This document shows, in pieces, positions 34,995 through 42,663 of a DNA stretch of 64,000 bases (position 1 is its first letter; each line of letters opens with the position of its first letter). Position numbers and translations under genes: made by a program. The DNA comes from Cnuella takakiae (lineage in GTDB: Bacteria > Bacteroidota > Bacteroidia > Chitinophagales > Chitinophagaceae). The notes beneath the pieces were generated by a model that saw only the letters and a list, made by a program, of their open reading frames with translations, made no database searches and had not been told where the DNA came from. The stretch lies in assembly GCF_001953305.1 (NCBI RefSeq), contig NZ_MTFE01000010.1:62001-126000 (forward strand), read 5' to 3'.

Positions 34995-36125
34995 TTAACA
35001 ATGATTTTCTATTTGTATTGCATAAAGCACGTTACCAGAAACAGACAATTTAAACATCTTCCCTTTTACAGAAGGAAGTACCAGTTTCCATGTTTTTCCC
35101 TTGTCTGATGTCCTGTAAATGCCGTCAGAATGGCCACAAAAGAAGTTTTCGCCCACTTGGATAATGGAAGTTTTGTACTCTGGCGCCGGAGAGGCAACTT
35201 CTTTAGGATGCCAAAGTGAGTCAGTGCCTTGTCGCAGATTTCCCGCATTTATGGGCCGCCAGGGTGAATCAACAATAGCCTGCCCCGGGAAGCCTGCATC
35301 GATGGGCTGCCAGGTTTTACCACCGTCATAGGATGTTCGTATTCTCCTGGTCTTAGCGGCTGTACTGTAATTGATAGCAGCGAACCCGCCTTTGATGCGT
35401 TCTACATCAATGCCCACACCACCCTCACTGATCACTAACTCCCAGCTTTCACCTTCATCGGTCGATCTTAATATCCCTCGCTGGCTGGTTGTAAGGAGTA
35501 CTCCATTTGATTCTACCAATTTTCCAACCATCACTCCGGCATGTTTCCAGGATGTTCCACTGTCGGTGGATTTAAAAAGCCCTTTGTCGGAGCAGATGAA
35601 AATTGTGCCGCCGGCAGTTTCAAAAACGCTGAGTACCCTTTTAACCTGAATGCTTGTGAATACAGGCGACCATACTTCTGTTCCATTTGGTTTCTGGAAA
35701 ATTCCACTACCCCAGCAATTGTATGCAAAGATTCCAGCCTTACCATGAGCTATATTGCTATGTTCGTCAGGGAAGATTTCTTTGGTCCAAAAAGGGGCTT
35801 TGGAATTTGGCTTATTGTTATACAGTCCGTTACCGGTAGTTAACCATAGCCCGTTATCATCTGCAAAAAAGTCATTTCTGCCGACACCATAAACATCTAT
35901 CACGGGTTCGGGCAGCCCTTTGCTGATGTCCTGCCAGGTTTGTCCGCCATCTATGGATTTAAAAACGATGTTTACAATCTCAGCCTTTCCTGTTTTCGGT
36001 TCTGGCTGCAAAGATTTTTCATTTTTAATGTCGTGATTCGCAAATACAAGTCCGCTCACCACCACTAGCGCTAAGAGCAGCGCATAAATAGCTTTTTTCA
36101 TACTTTTTGTAGTTTTAATTGACAT
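34995..36125 (-). CDS. Exported Asp-box (BNR/YCF48-like) beta-propeller protein
   Basis: A secreted or membrane-anchored protein of about 376 residues. ATG 36125 or 36101 opens a signal sequence (MKKAIYALLLALVVVSGLVFA). The rest is a propeller with at least five Asp-box motifs: SIDGGQTW, STDSGTSW, STDEGESW, SYDGGKTW and TSDKGKTW, spaced about 35-100 residues apart. Such motifs occur in sialidase-like, YCF48-like and Vps10-like propellers; none of the sialidase arginine triad is evident, so binding or scaffolding is likelier than hydrolysis. The gene is transcribed away from a membrane-anchored winged-helix regulator that begins 126 bases upstream. A minus-strand TATTTTTG box lies at 36170-36177 between them. 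Confidence 0.75.
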   Translation of the reverse strand: MSIKTTKSMKKAIYALLLALVVVSGLVFANHDIKNEKSLQPEPKTGKAEIVNIVFKSIDGGQTWQDISKGLPEPVIDVYGVGRNDFFADDNGLWLTTGNGLYNNKPNSKAPFWTKEIFPDEHSNIAHGKAGIFAYNCWGSGIFQKPNGTEVWSPVFTSIQVKRVLSVFETAGGTIFICSDKGLFKSTDSGTSWKHAGVMVGKLVESNGVLLTTSQRGILRSTDEGESWELVISEGGVGIDVERIKGGFAAINYSTAAKTRRIRTSYDGGKTWQPIDAGFPGQAIVDSPWRPINAGNLRQGTDSLWHPKEVASPAPEYKTSIIQVGENFFCGHSDGIYRTSDKGKTWKLVLPSVKGKMFKLSVSGNVLYAIQIENHC

Positions 36126-36169
36126 CGATCGATCGCCTGGTAAATCAGATCCATCAAAAGGAAGTGCAA

Positions 36170-36177
36170 CAAAAATA
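36170..36177 (-). promoter_or_regulatory. Predicted -7 box of the Asp-box gene
   Basis: Minus-strand TATTTTTG fits TAnnTTTG exactly, 45 bases before ATG 36125, inside the divergent intergenic region shared with the regulator at 36252. No good -33 TTG is seen. Confidence 0.4.
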
Positions 36178-36251
36178 CCTTGCTGGTGTTCGGACGGGGG
36201 AATCCGGATTGTAATTATTAGTGTAAACTTTGTAAATAATATCTTGACATT

Positions 36252-37202
36252 ATGCTTGTTAGCAGAAATCCGTTGCATGTCAAACGAAAGTACCTGGGCG
36301 GATTATTACTACTTACAATAATCGCTATAATCTGCGTGGCTTTCAGTATGACCGGCGGTGATGACCTTGATTTTGCCAGAAGGGAGGTTTTGCTCCGCAA
36401 AATTGGACATGAAATACTCCTTCAGTCGGGCGACAATGTATCACGGGTACTCCCAGTAAAAAAGACCGGAGGGGATGAATACCAGATCAGTTTTGAGCAT
36501 GCGTTTACTTTTCACCCTGACTCGCTGGTGCATACTACCCAGCGTTTGCTAGCCAAGGACCGGCTGGCAAGTGATTATGTTGTTAACGTACTGAATTGTG
36601 GGGATTCCAGCGTAGCCTATGGATTTGCTATCTCCGGAAATAAAAAAGATGACATTATAGCCTGCTTGGGCAGGGTGCAGCCAAAAGCGTGTTATCTACT
36701 AAGCATTAAGTTTCAATCTGCGGAAATAAATACGGCAAGGGATAGGTATCTGCTGGGCGGCATGGCTTTAGTAGCAGTTTTGGGTTATATTTTTATGAGA
36801 ACTGCTAAACCGCGAAGTGTTGTACCCGAAGATGCGCCTGCCACAACCGATGATCACCCTACCGGAATTCAGAATCCGACTACCAGTATGTTTACGTTGG
36901 GGTCGATGTTGTTCGACGCGGATACGCGTAAGCTCATGATCGATGAAAAGGCCATAGACTTGACCAAAACGGAAGCCCGTGTACTACGCATGTTCGCGTT
37001 GGCTCCGAACGAGGCCATAGAGCGAAGCCGGTTGCAGAAAGAAATCTGGGAAGATGAAGGTGTTATCGTAGGCCGCAGTTTGGACATGTTCATATCAAAA
37101 CTTAGAAAAAAACTGGAACCTGATCCGAATGTCAAGATTGTTGTCTTACGCGGCAAGGGATATAGGCTCCAAATTAGCTCGAAAGCATATTCTGATTCCT
37201 AA
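36252..37202 (+). CDS. Membrane-anchored winged-helix transcription regulator
   Basis: A 316-residue one-component regulator. A membrane helix near the N-terminus (about 14-32, YLGGLLLLTIIAIICVAFSM) is followed by an extracytoplasmic domain of about 140 residues. A second helix comes next (about 170-187, LLGGMALVAVLGYIFM). The C-terminal OmpR/PhoB-type winged helix spans about 215-310: DLTKTEARVLRMFALAPNEAIERSRLQKEIWE, then GRSLDMFISKLRKKLEPDPNVKIV, then RGKGYRL. There is no receiver domain, so the signal is sensed outside and transmitted through the membrane to the DNA-binding domain, as in ToxR-like proteins but with reversed domain order. The divergent Asp-box gene is the natural target. 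Confidence 0.85.
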   Translation: MLVSRNPLHVKRKYLGGLLLLTIIAIICVAFSMTGGDDLDFARREVLLRKIGHEILLQSGDNVSRVLPVKKTGGDEYQISFEHAFTFHPDSLVHTTQRLLAKDRLASDYVVNVLNCGDSSVAYGFAISGNKKDDIIACLGRVQPKACYLLSIKFQSAEINTARDRYLLGGMALVAVLGYIFMRTAKPRSVVPEDAPATTDDHPTGIQNPTTSMFTLGSMLFDADTRKLMIDEKAIDLTKTEARVLRMFALAPNEAIERSRLQKEIWEDEGVIVGRSLDMFISKLRKKLEPDPNVKIVVLRGKGYRLQISSKAYSDS

Positions 37203-37264
37203 TTAATGCTAGTAGCATTTAATTTACGCAAGCGGTTTGTTTTTATAGTTGCTACAACGTTCAA

Positions 37265-37376
37265 CGGCTTGCCGCAGTGCGGGGCACCGGAGTTGTTTAG
37301 TTCAGCCAAGATACTACAGTCCAGCAGAAATCCTGCAGACGAGCCCATGTTCGTCAGCCCGCATTGCGGCAAGCCG
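37265..37376. repeat. 19-bp inverted repeat in cassette-like linker
   Basis: CGGCTTGCCGCAGTGCGGG (37265-37283) pairs with CCCGCATTGCGGCAAGCCG (37358-37376), 18 of 19 positions plus one G-T wobble, over a 74-base loop. It is more G+C-rich than the flanking DNA and lies in the gene-free interval 37203-37581. Confidence 0.75.
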
Positions 37377-37378
37377 AT

Positions 37379-37556
37379 GTGGCTGTTGCACAACTCACTT
37401 CCATGCCGCGCCAACCTATATCTTTTTATTTTCAACCTTTGAGAATTGTTTATTGGATAGCAAAAGATTTTTAGCAGATGTTTATGCAAATCTTAAAGGC
37501 CTTAAAATTTTAAAAACGTCCATGTTTCCCTTCCCACCAAGTTGTGCAACAGCCAC
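37379..37556. repeat. 16-bp inverted repeat in cassette-like linker
   Basis: GTGGCTGTTGCACAAC (37379-37394) and GTTGTGCAACAGCCAC (37541-37556) are perfect inverted copies 146 bases apart. The first begins two bases after the 19-bp repeat, and the second is followed directly by GATGTTGTACGC. The enclosed DNA is A+T-rich and has no gene. Confidence 0.75.
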
Positions 37557-37581
37557 CGATGTTGTACGCAGCACCAAGTGG

Positions 37582-38102
37582 TTAATTATTAAATGATTTT
37601 CTTATCATCTCATTTAATTCATTTATGAGCTTCTCATTCTCCTTCTTTATATTTTCAAGAAAAAAGGAAAAGTTGTTTGATTTATGAATAATGGTCTTCT
37701 CCTTGGCGTAGTCGAAATAGTTTTTGCTAAGGTTTGCATTTACTTCTAAAAAATTGTCGAGCACCTTTTGAAAATATCTGTGTTCTTCAGGTTTTAAATA
37801 AATCTTCAGTTCCAATGCTGATTTTCTTAAGTCATTTAGCGGAGGCCAAATGAATTCATCCATTTCCTTTACTGGAATTTTACGTTCAACGACTTCAAAA
37901 ACTGACAACTTGTGCCACATGTGGTCGACCTTGGCATAATTAGCAAAAAAGCCACTTATAGCATTTATTTTATTTTGCTGAAAAAAGAATGATTGACTTC
38001 AACTTTCTTTGACTTCAAATCATAGTGTCTCTTTACAAAATATGAAATTGCCAATAAGAAAATCGGAACTTGACTTGAAGTAAAAATTTGTTGCCAATCC
38101 AT
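37582..38102 (-). pseudogene. Small membrane-anchored protein, frameshifted in a homopolymer
   Basis: The ATG at 38102 opens a frame (MDWQQIFTSSQVPIFLLAIS, then YFVKRHYDLKSKKVEVNHSFF) that stops after 45 codons. The neighbouring frame continues from the same place (QQNKINAISGFFANYAKVDHMW) through residues ending NEMIRKSFNN at 37582. The two join at a run of six A on the plus strand (37981-37986); one more A would yield a coherent protein of about 171 residues with one N-terminal membrane helix and a helical, charged cytoplasmic part. Without that, only a 112-residue piece starting at an internal ATG (37920) would be made. I recognise no named family. A true mutation or a sequencing error are both possible. 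Confidence 0.65.
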
Positions 38103-38140
38103 AGTGACTCTTAGTAAGATTGCGTACAACGTTGAATGTG

Positions 38141-38245
38141 TTGCTGTCAGTGGTGGAATTCATTGCTCCGCAGCTTCACGTTTCCACTAATGTAAAATAG
38201 AATTGCTGACGATCAAAACTTGTTCTGTCGCCACCATTGCAGCAA
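38141..38245. repeat. Imperfect inverted repeat in cassette-like linker
   Basis: TTGCTGTCAGTGGTGG (38141-38156) is opposed by CCACCATTGCAGCAA (38231-38245): two 6-bp paired blocks separated by an unpaired 3-4 base spacer on each arm, with 74 bases between. GTTGTACGC lies inverted at 38122-38130, just outside. A paired-spacer-paired arm recalls integron attachment sites, although their conserved core ends are not present. Confidence 0.6.
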
Positions 38246-38251
38246 AACTTT

Positions 38252-38708
38252 GTTAGCGGTGCTATTAGTTATCTATACCTTTTCCAATCGATTTGCGCAA
38301 AATTGTAAAACGATATAATTACTCCGGCCACGATTGCTAAAATCACAAGCGCAACCTTAATTGACCCTACACCTTTTTTCCCATTGTCAAACTGCCGAAA
38401 TGAGCCCCGAAATTGCTTCCATTTGTTCGCATGAAGGAAAAACCTGTAGTTGCCGATGCCTAACAAAGCGACTATCGGCAGAAAGGTCAAAAAAGGATTG
38501 GATACATCCACAATTCGTTTTGTCAGTAAAGAATACCAACAAAGGAATTGAGCAAGGATGAGAATTTCTAATGTCAAGATGGTCACGAGTGGCTTCCATT
38601 CATTTAATACATCGTCAGAAATTGCTACACCGAAGTAGTAAAGCTTATAATAGAAATAGTGTAATGCTCTTTTCATTTCTAATATGAGAGGCGCTGTTCA
38701 CCGCTAAC
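38252..38708. repeat. 10-bp inverted repeats flanking one small gene
   Basis: GTTAGCGGTG (38252-38261) and its exact reverse complement CACCGCTAAC (38699-38708) bracket the gene at 38269-38676, 8 bases beyond its stop and 22 bases before its start. This gives the gene the look of a discrete movable unit. Confidence 0.6.
38269..38676 (-). CDS. Small integral membrane protein of unknown function
   Basis: A 135-residue protein with three predicted membrane helices: about 30-50 (LVTILTLEILILAQFLCWY), 62-78 (FLTFLPIVALLGIG) and 107-125 (VALVILAIVAGVIISFY). Between helices 2 and 3 a basic loop (HANKWKQFRGSFRQFDNGKK) should face the cytoplasm. I do not recognise a named family. It is bracketed by 10-bp inverted repeats and lies in the A+T-rich islet between linkers and the recombinase remnant. 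Its frame is intact, unlike its two neighbours to the left. Confidence 0.65.
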   Translation of the reverse strand: MKRALHYFYYKLYYFGVAISDDVLNEWKPLVTILTLEILILAQFLCWYSLLTKRIVDVSNPFLTFLPIVALLGIGNYRFFLHANKWKQFRGSFRQFDNGKKGVGSIKVALVILAIVAGVIISFYNFAQIDWKRYR

Positions 38709-38864
38709 GTCTGTTATCCGAAATTATCAACTGACAATTTCTTGCTCAATTTAAACCCAAGTTTTTGTCTCACAAATATTTGCAATTGCGTTTTTCAATA
38801 TCTGATACTGTAAAAACGCAACGCCAAAACTACCCGGTGATACTCCAAAAGCGCAACTTCGTAC

Positions 38865-39137
38865 CAGTTCATTTTGTTCAGTGGGCTCCGGATGACTGGC
38901 TTATAGGGATTCATCGCATAGTTGTCTTTAGATGAGGGTAGCCTTTTTAAGCCTGTAGGTACCGGGTATCTGTGCCAGGCCCGGTAAATGCGCAGCAAGA
39001 TTGTGGCGCAGGTTGTGGATGCTTCCGCCTTTTCGCACACCTACCCGGCATCTGGTTGCTTGAAGTATCACCTGCACAGGCATGCGCTTTCTTCCCGGCA
39101 AGCAGGCAGGGTTGGAAATGATCCTTTGCAAGCCTGA
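38865..39137 (-). pseudogene. Remnant of a tyrosine recombinase (phage-integrase/Xer family)
   Basis: Three reading frames on the minus strand together give the C-terminal half of a tyrosine recombinase. First comes VGVRKGGSIHNLRHNLAAHL, the HxLRH box with the second catalytic Arg. After a frameshift follows GPGTDTRYLQA, matching the usual GTDxRYIQxLLGH. After another shift comes PSSKDNYAMNPYKPVIRSPL, matching SSKTTEIYTHV...SPLDNM, where the catalytic Tyr position is part of the damaged stretch. The N-terminal half is missing. It cannot make an active enzyme. It sits at the right edge of the A+T-rich islet, beside the SDR gene, and records a past site-specific recombination event. Confidence 0.75.
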
Positions 39138-39182
39138 TTATTGAAACACGCACCCGCAAAATGCAAGGATTTTCCAAAGCCA

Positions 39183-40256
39183 CTAAAACCCAGGTATCAG
39201 CCTGTCCTTCCGCAATTGTTTGAACAGGTCATAAAATGAATCCTCCGTTTTCTGGTATTCCAAAAATCCAAATTTCCGGCTTTTAGACATGTCTGTCATT
39301 ACCTCTATTGGTCGGCCCAGGTCAAGATCGGTATGCCACGCCGAGGCAAGCTGATTCAAATCTGTTTCTGCAAGGTTGTACTTGCCAGCAATGTCAGCCC
39401 ATATGGCACCATACCTGGACAACTCAGCTTCCAAAGGCTTGATTGCTCCCTCGTAACCGATCCATGCAACGCCAAAAAAAGATGCCAGTTTGGGCCACAA
39501 ATCTTTCCAGCGGAAATAGTCGCCATTTACAACATTGAATGCCTCATTGTGCGCCGCTTTTGTTGTTGCAGCCCAAAGCAGGTGTTTAGCCAATACCCTT
39601 GCATCGGTTACATCGGATAACCCATTCCATTGTGCCGCTGACCCAGGCCAGCGAAAAGGCAAACCTTTCTCTTTGCAGATGGTGGCATAAACGGCAAGCG
39701 TGGTACCCATATTCATCTGGTTGCCGGTTGCCTTACCAATTATGGTATGGGGCCGGTGAACAGACCAGGAGCATCCATCACGTGCAGCGGCTGCGTATAC
39801 TTCATCCTCCTGCGCATAATAAAAATTCTCGAGGTCAAGGCGGGGCTGTTCTTCACTAAGGGGTGTTACAGGCAGAAAGCCTTCCTTTGCATAAGCATCA
39901 AAAGGCCCAAGGTAATGTTTGAGTCCCGTTACAAGCGCAATGTGCTGCAATGAACCCTTTGGCGACAAAACGTTAAGCAGGTTGCGCACCATTGCACCGT
40001 TAACCCTGATGTTTTCAGCTTCTGTTTCGTTGCGCATCCAGCTGGTAATAAACACATGGGTAGGATTGATCCGGGCAAGTACATTTGTAAGGTTTGCAGG
40101 ATCGAGCAAATCTGCGGCTACAGGCTGCAAGCCCTGTATATCCGTCTTTGGTCTGCGCGCCAGTCCATAAGTAGCCCAACCATTGGAGATAAGTTCCTGG
40201 CTTAAGTTACTGCCAACAATACCACTTGCGCCAACAACGAGGGCTATTTGCTTCAT
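39183..40256 (-). CDS. NAD(P)-dependent SDR reductase, PRISE/progesterone-5-beta-reductase-like
   Basis: An extended short-chain dehydrogenase of 357 residues from ATG 40256. A GTG/ATG 57 bases upstream would add a non-homologous tail. The N-terminal nucleotide-binding motif is LVVGASGIVGSNL, followed by the substrate-pocket segments typical of the iridoid-synthase/progesterone-5-beta-reductase group: HVFITSWMRNETEAENIRVNGAM, LVTGLKHYLGPFD, FYYAQEDEVYAAA and WSVHRPHTIIGKATGN. This group reduces activated C=C bonds of enones with NADPH. The physiological substrate in bacteria is not known. It starts a minus-strand unit of its own; downstream lies the recombinase remnant, upstream the BON lipoprotein gene with a 257-base gap. 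Confidence 0.88.
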   Translation of the reverse strand: MKQIALVVGASGIVGSNLSQELISNGWATYGLARRPKTDIQGLQPVAADLLDPANLTNVLARINPTHVFITSWMRNETEAENIRVNGAMVRNLLNVLSPKGSLQHIALVTGLKHYLGPFDAYAKEGFLPVTPLSEEQPRLDLENFYYAQEDEVYAAAARDGCSWSVHRPHTIIGKATGNQMNMGTTLAVYATICKEKGLPFRWPGSAAQWNGLSDVTDARVLAKHLLWAATTKAAHNEAFNVVNGDYFRWKDLWPKLASFFGVAWIGYEGAIKPLEAELSRYGAIWADIAGKYNLAETDLNQLASAWHTDLDLGRPIEVMTDMSKSRKFGFLEYQKTEDSFYDLFKQLRKDRLIPGF

Positions 40257-40513
40257 AAAAAGGATTTCGGGTGTTGGTGCAACTTCCACGCCACCACCCC
40301 AACTGGCTTGCATGTATCAGGCGGAATGTTTTATAGGCAAACGGATTGGCGACATGCGCCGGCACGACAAACATTTACGATAGCAATGCTATTCCTTAGC
40401 AGGATTGAAAGTGCAATTACGCTTTACAACAACAGGTTCAGGCGATGTATATTGCCTGGTGCTTGTGTTTTGAACCGCAAGTGAAAAAACTGATGCACCT
40501 TTCCGAAACCGGC

Positions 40514-40987
40514 CTATTCCGTACCTACCTGCATTTCCAGCCCTTTGGGATTAAGGCCGGTTAGCCCTTCTGCCAGTTGCTGCAGGTCATCTTCTTTGGC
40601 AGTGCCGCTTACCACAACCACGCTGTCTTCTACATTGGCCACAACCATCGGGTACCGGGTGAGCACACTGTCTACCGACTGCTTCAAAGGAAAATCGCCG
40701 TCAAGCACCACGGGGCTTACAGTAAGGTGATTGACTACCTCCTTCACGCCCGAGGTATGCTTTACCCGCTCCTCTACCTTGCCCCGTTCCTTATCGGAGG
40801 GAACGCTGCCCATCAGCGTCACCACACCGTCCTCTATGCTATAGTTAACGCCGGCGAAAGCAGCTTCGGTTTTGGATCCACTCACCAGCATCTGCTTGAT
40901 ATCCGAATCCTTCATCAATAAGCCACATCCCGCGGCACCCATTGTACCAAGCACTGCCCACAGGATAGAGGTATTCCTTGTTTTCAT
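40514..40987 (-). CDS. BON-domain lipoprotein
   Basis: A 157-residue protein with a lipoprotein-like signal (lipobox GAAGC, about residue 21). It holds one clear BON domain (about 30-95: DIKQMLVSGSKTEAAFAGVNY, then GVVTLMGSVPSDKERGKVEERVKHTSGVKEVVNHL) and a second, less regular one to the C-terminus (VVVVSGTAKEDDLQQLAEGL). BON domains bind phospholipid or help keep the envelope intact, as in OsmY and LysM-BON proteins. It follows the cyanophycinase gene by 6 bases, so the two should be co-transcribed. Why an envelope-stress protein should accompany cyanophycin breakdown is unclear. Confidence 0.85.
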   Translation of the reverse strand: MKTRNTSILWAVLGTMGAAGCGLLMKDSDIKQMLVSGSKTEAAFAGVNYSIEDGVVTLMGSVPSDKERGKVEERVKHTSGVKEVVNHLTVSPVVLDGDFPLKQSVDSVLTRYPMVVANVEDSVVVVSGTAKEDDLQQLAEGLTGLNPKGLEMQVGTE

Positions 40988-40993
40988 GTGTAA

Positions 40994-41860
40994 TCAGTTT
41001 TGATGTGCTGCAAACCCCACGGGAATAAACGTTCTGTTTACCAGGTCGAAGCAGTCGGAATGTGCCAGCTGGTAAACCCCCAGCATGCCGATGGAAATGG
41101 GCGCACCGGGTTTGATGTCCGCAATATTGTTGTACTGCGCCTTGGTGCCATCGATGATGGTGACACTGCTGGAGCCGATGGCCCGCAGCATGCTGCCTTT
41201 TTCCACCACCACGCCGGTATCCTCTCCCAGCCCGATGCCCAGCAGGCCGGGCTGTGCTGCCACCGCCTGCACCAGCCGTGCAAAACGCCCCCTTGCATCG
41301 AAATGGGTATCAATGATCACATCGGAAATAAAACCAAAGCCGATGCTCAGGTCGATCTCGCCTTTGAGGTTGGCCTTTTCGGTGCTGCCCCCGTTCATCA
41401 TGGCGGCGCTCATGGCTGCCGCCCCCGCCGAGGTACCCGCAATGACAAAGTGCTCCTGCTGGTACCGTTGCTTTAGCGTACGGCACAGCAGGCTGCCACC
41501 CAGCACTGCGCTCAGCCTTGCCTGGTCGCCGCCCGAGAACATCACGCCATTGCAGTTTCTGATCCTCTCCATTACGGCTTCTTCATTGGCCGCTTCCCGG
41601 TCGCGCAGGTCGAGGTGGCCCACATGCACACAACCCAGCTGCTCAAATGCTTCCTTATAATTCCGGAACGATTCGTCAGGGCGTGCCGTGGCTGTGGTGA
41701 TCACTTCTATGGAAGGCTCCTTGCCCTGCATCAGCTCCACCACATTTTTCAGGATGCCGCTTTCCAAAAAATCAAGGCTGTTTTCCTTATCCTCCGACTG
41801 CTGTTCACTTTTGTCTTCTGCTCCGCCAATGGAAACTAAATACCCCTTGTGCTGTTTCAT
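40994..41860 (-). CDS. cphB: Cyanophycinase
   Basis: A 288-residue serine peptidase of family S51 that cuts cyanophycin, the aspartate-arginine storage polymer, to beta-Asp-Arg dipeptides. The nucleophile Ser lies in the elbow FVIAGTSAGAAAMSAAMM (about residue 147). The preceding GVMFSGGDQARL carries the oxyanion-side glycine pair and Gln, and the later DTHFDARGRFARL gives the conserved HF-R-R segment. No signal peptide is seen, so it acts in the cytoplasm on stored polymer. Cyanophycin synthetase is encoded 3 kb away on the other strand, which supports the assignment. The isoaspartyl dipeptidase needed for final hydrolysis is not in the window. Confidence 0.93.
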   Translation of the reverse strand: MKQHKGYLVSIGGAEDKSEQQSEDKENSLDFLESGILKNVVELMQGKEPSIEVITTATARPDESFRNYKEAFEQLGCVHVGHLDLRDREAANEEAVMERIRNCNGVMFSGGDQARLSAVLGGSLLCRTLKQRYQQEHFVIAGTSAGAAAMSAAMMNGGSTEKANLKGEIDLSIGFGFISDVIIDTHFDARGRFARLVQAVAAQPGLLGIGLGEDTGVVVEKGSMLRAIGSSSVTIIDGTKAQYNNIADIKPGAPISIGMLGVYQLAHSDCFDLVNRTFIPVGFAAHQN

Positions 41861-42663
41861 TTGAAAAATATTTTATTCCTGCCAGTGCAAAGAACAGTTT
41901 ACCAATTTTTGAATGCTGTCAAAACACCTCGATTTACAACAAGCCTGTTGCAGTTTGGTGGGCGGCATCAAGCAGGTAAAATTTACCTACTGCCATTATC
42001 TTGGTTACCGCCTGTTTGATGGCCACCACAAAGTATTATACCCGAAATAGCATACCAGTTTGCAGTATCAGGCACAATGCCGGTTTGATTATCATCCTAT
42101 TATTGGCAGTACGCCTTGGAATCAATCCCCATAAAATTGGATATTGGGCACGGCGGCATGTATAAGCCAAAGCATGCTGTACCTGTCCTTTGCTCCCATC
42201 ACTGTTCCGGCAATAGGTATACTTAAGTCCCGGATTGCCGGAATTTAAAAGCCGCTTTTATTTTGTGCCGTGTTTCCACAAACCCAATACCTGCACATTT
42301 ACCAGCAAGATATTTACGAGTGTGCATAACCTGCAAAAGCTGTTACGCAACTGTTGCCCACTGCTGAATTGCTGTTGTACATGTGCAATCCCTACCTCGT
42401 TGCCCGCTGCAACCAAAGGCAGCACTGCCTTATTTACCCCCAACTAAGGGTGCCGCCAGCTTGTTGAAAAATGGCATGCTCTTATATCCATAAAGCGTGA
42501 ACAGATCTGGTATCCATTTAAAACAGGCACACTTCGCTCCTGTTGTTTTATTACCGAACAAAGGTCTTTTTACCAGCAAAGATTTGAATAGCGTATGTAC
42601 ACCTGACAAGGTGAACGAAAAGGTATTGCCCGATAAACAGGGAATTGTGTAACCAAAGATCCG
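41861..42663. other. Gene-free divergent region of the cyanophycin locus
   Basis: About 800 bases between cyanophycinase (left) and the GH1-SDR fusion (right). No frame has protein-like composition on either strand. A near-consensus TATTTTTC box lies just upstream of cphB on the minus strand (around 41866-41873). The length is large for a simple promoter region and may contain a decayed gene, but nothing recognisable remains. Confidence 0.4.

Noticed and set aside
38141-38261. Linker as a classical integron attC site
   Set aside because: The arms pair with an unpaired spacer, but the conserved core ends RYYYAAC and GTTRRRY are not matched, so I describe it only as cassette-like.
42258-42447. 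Small genes in the 800-base gap upstream of the GH1 fusion
   Set aside because: Both strands are open over the same bases with Cys-rich unstructured translations; no signal favours either.
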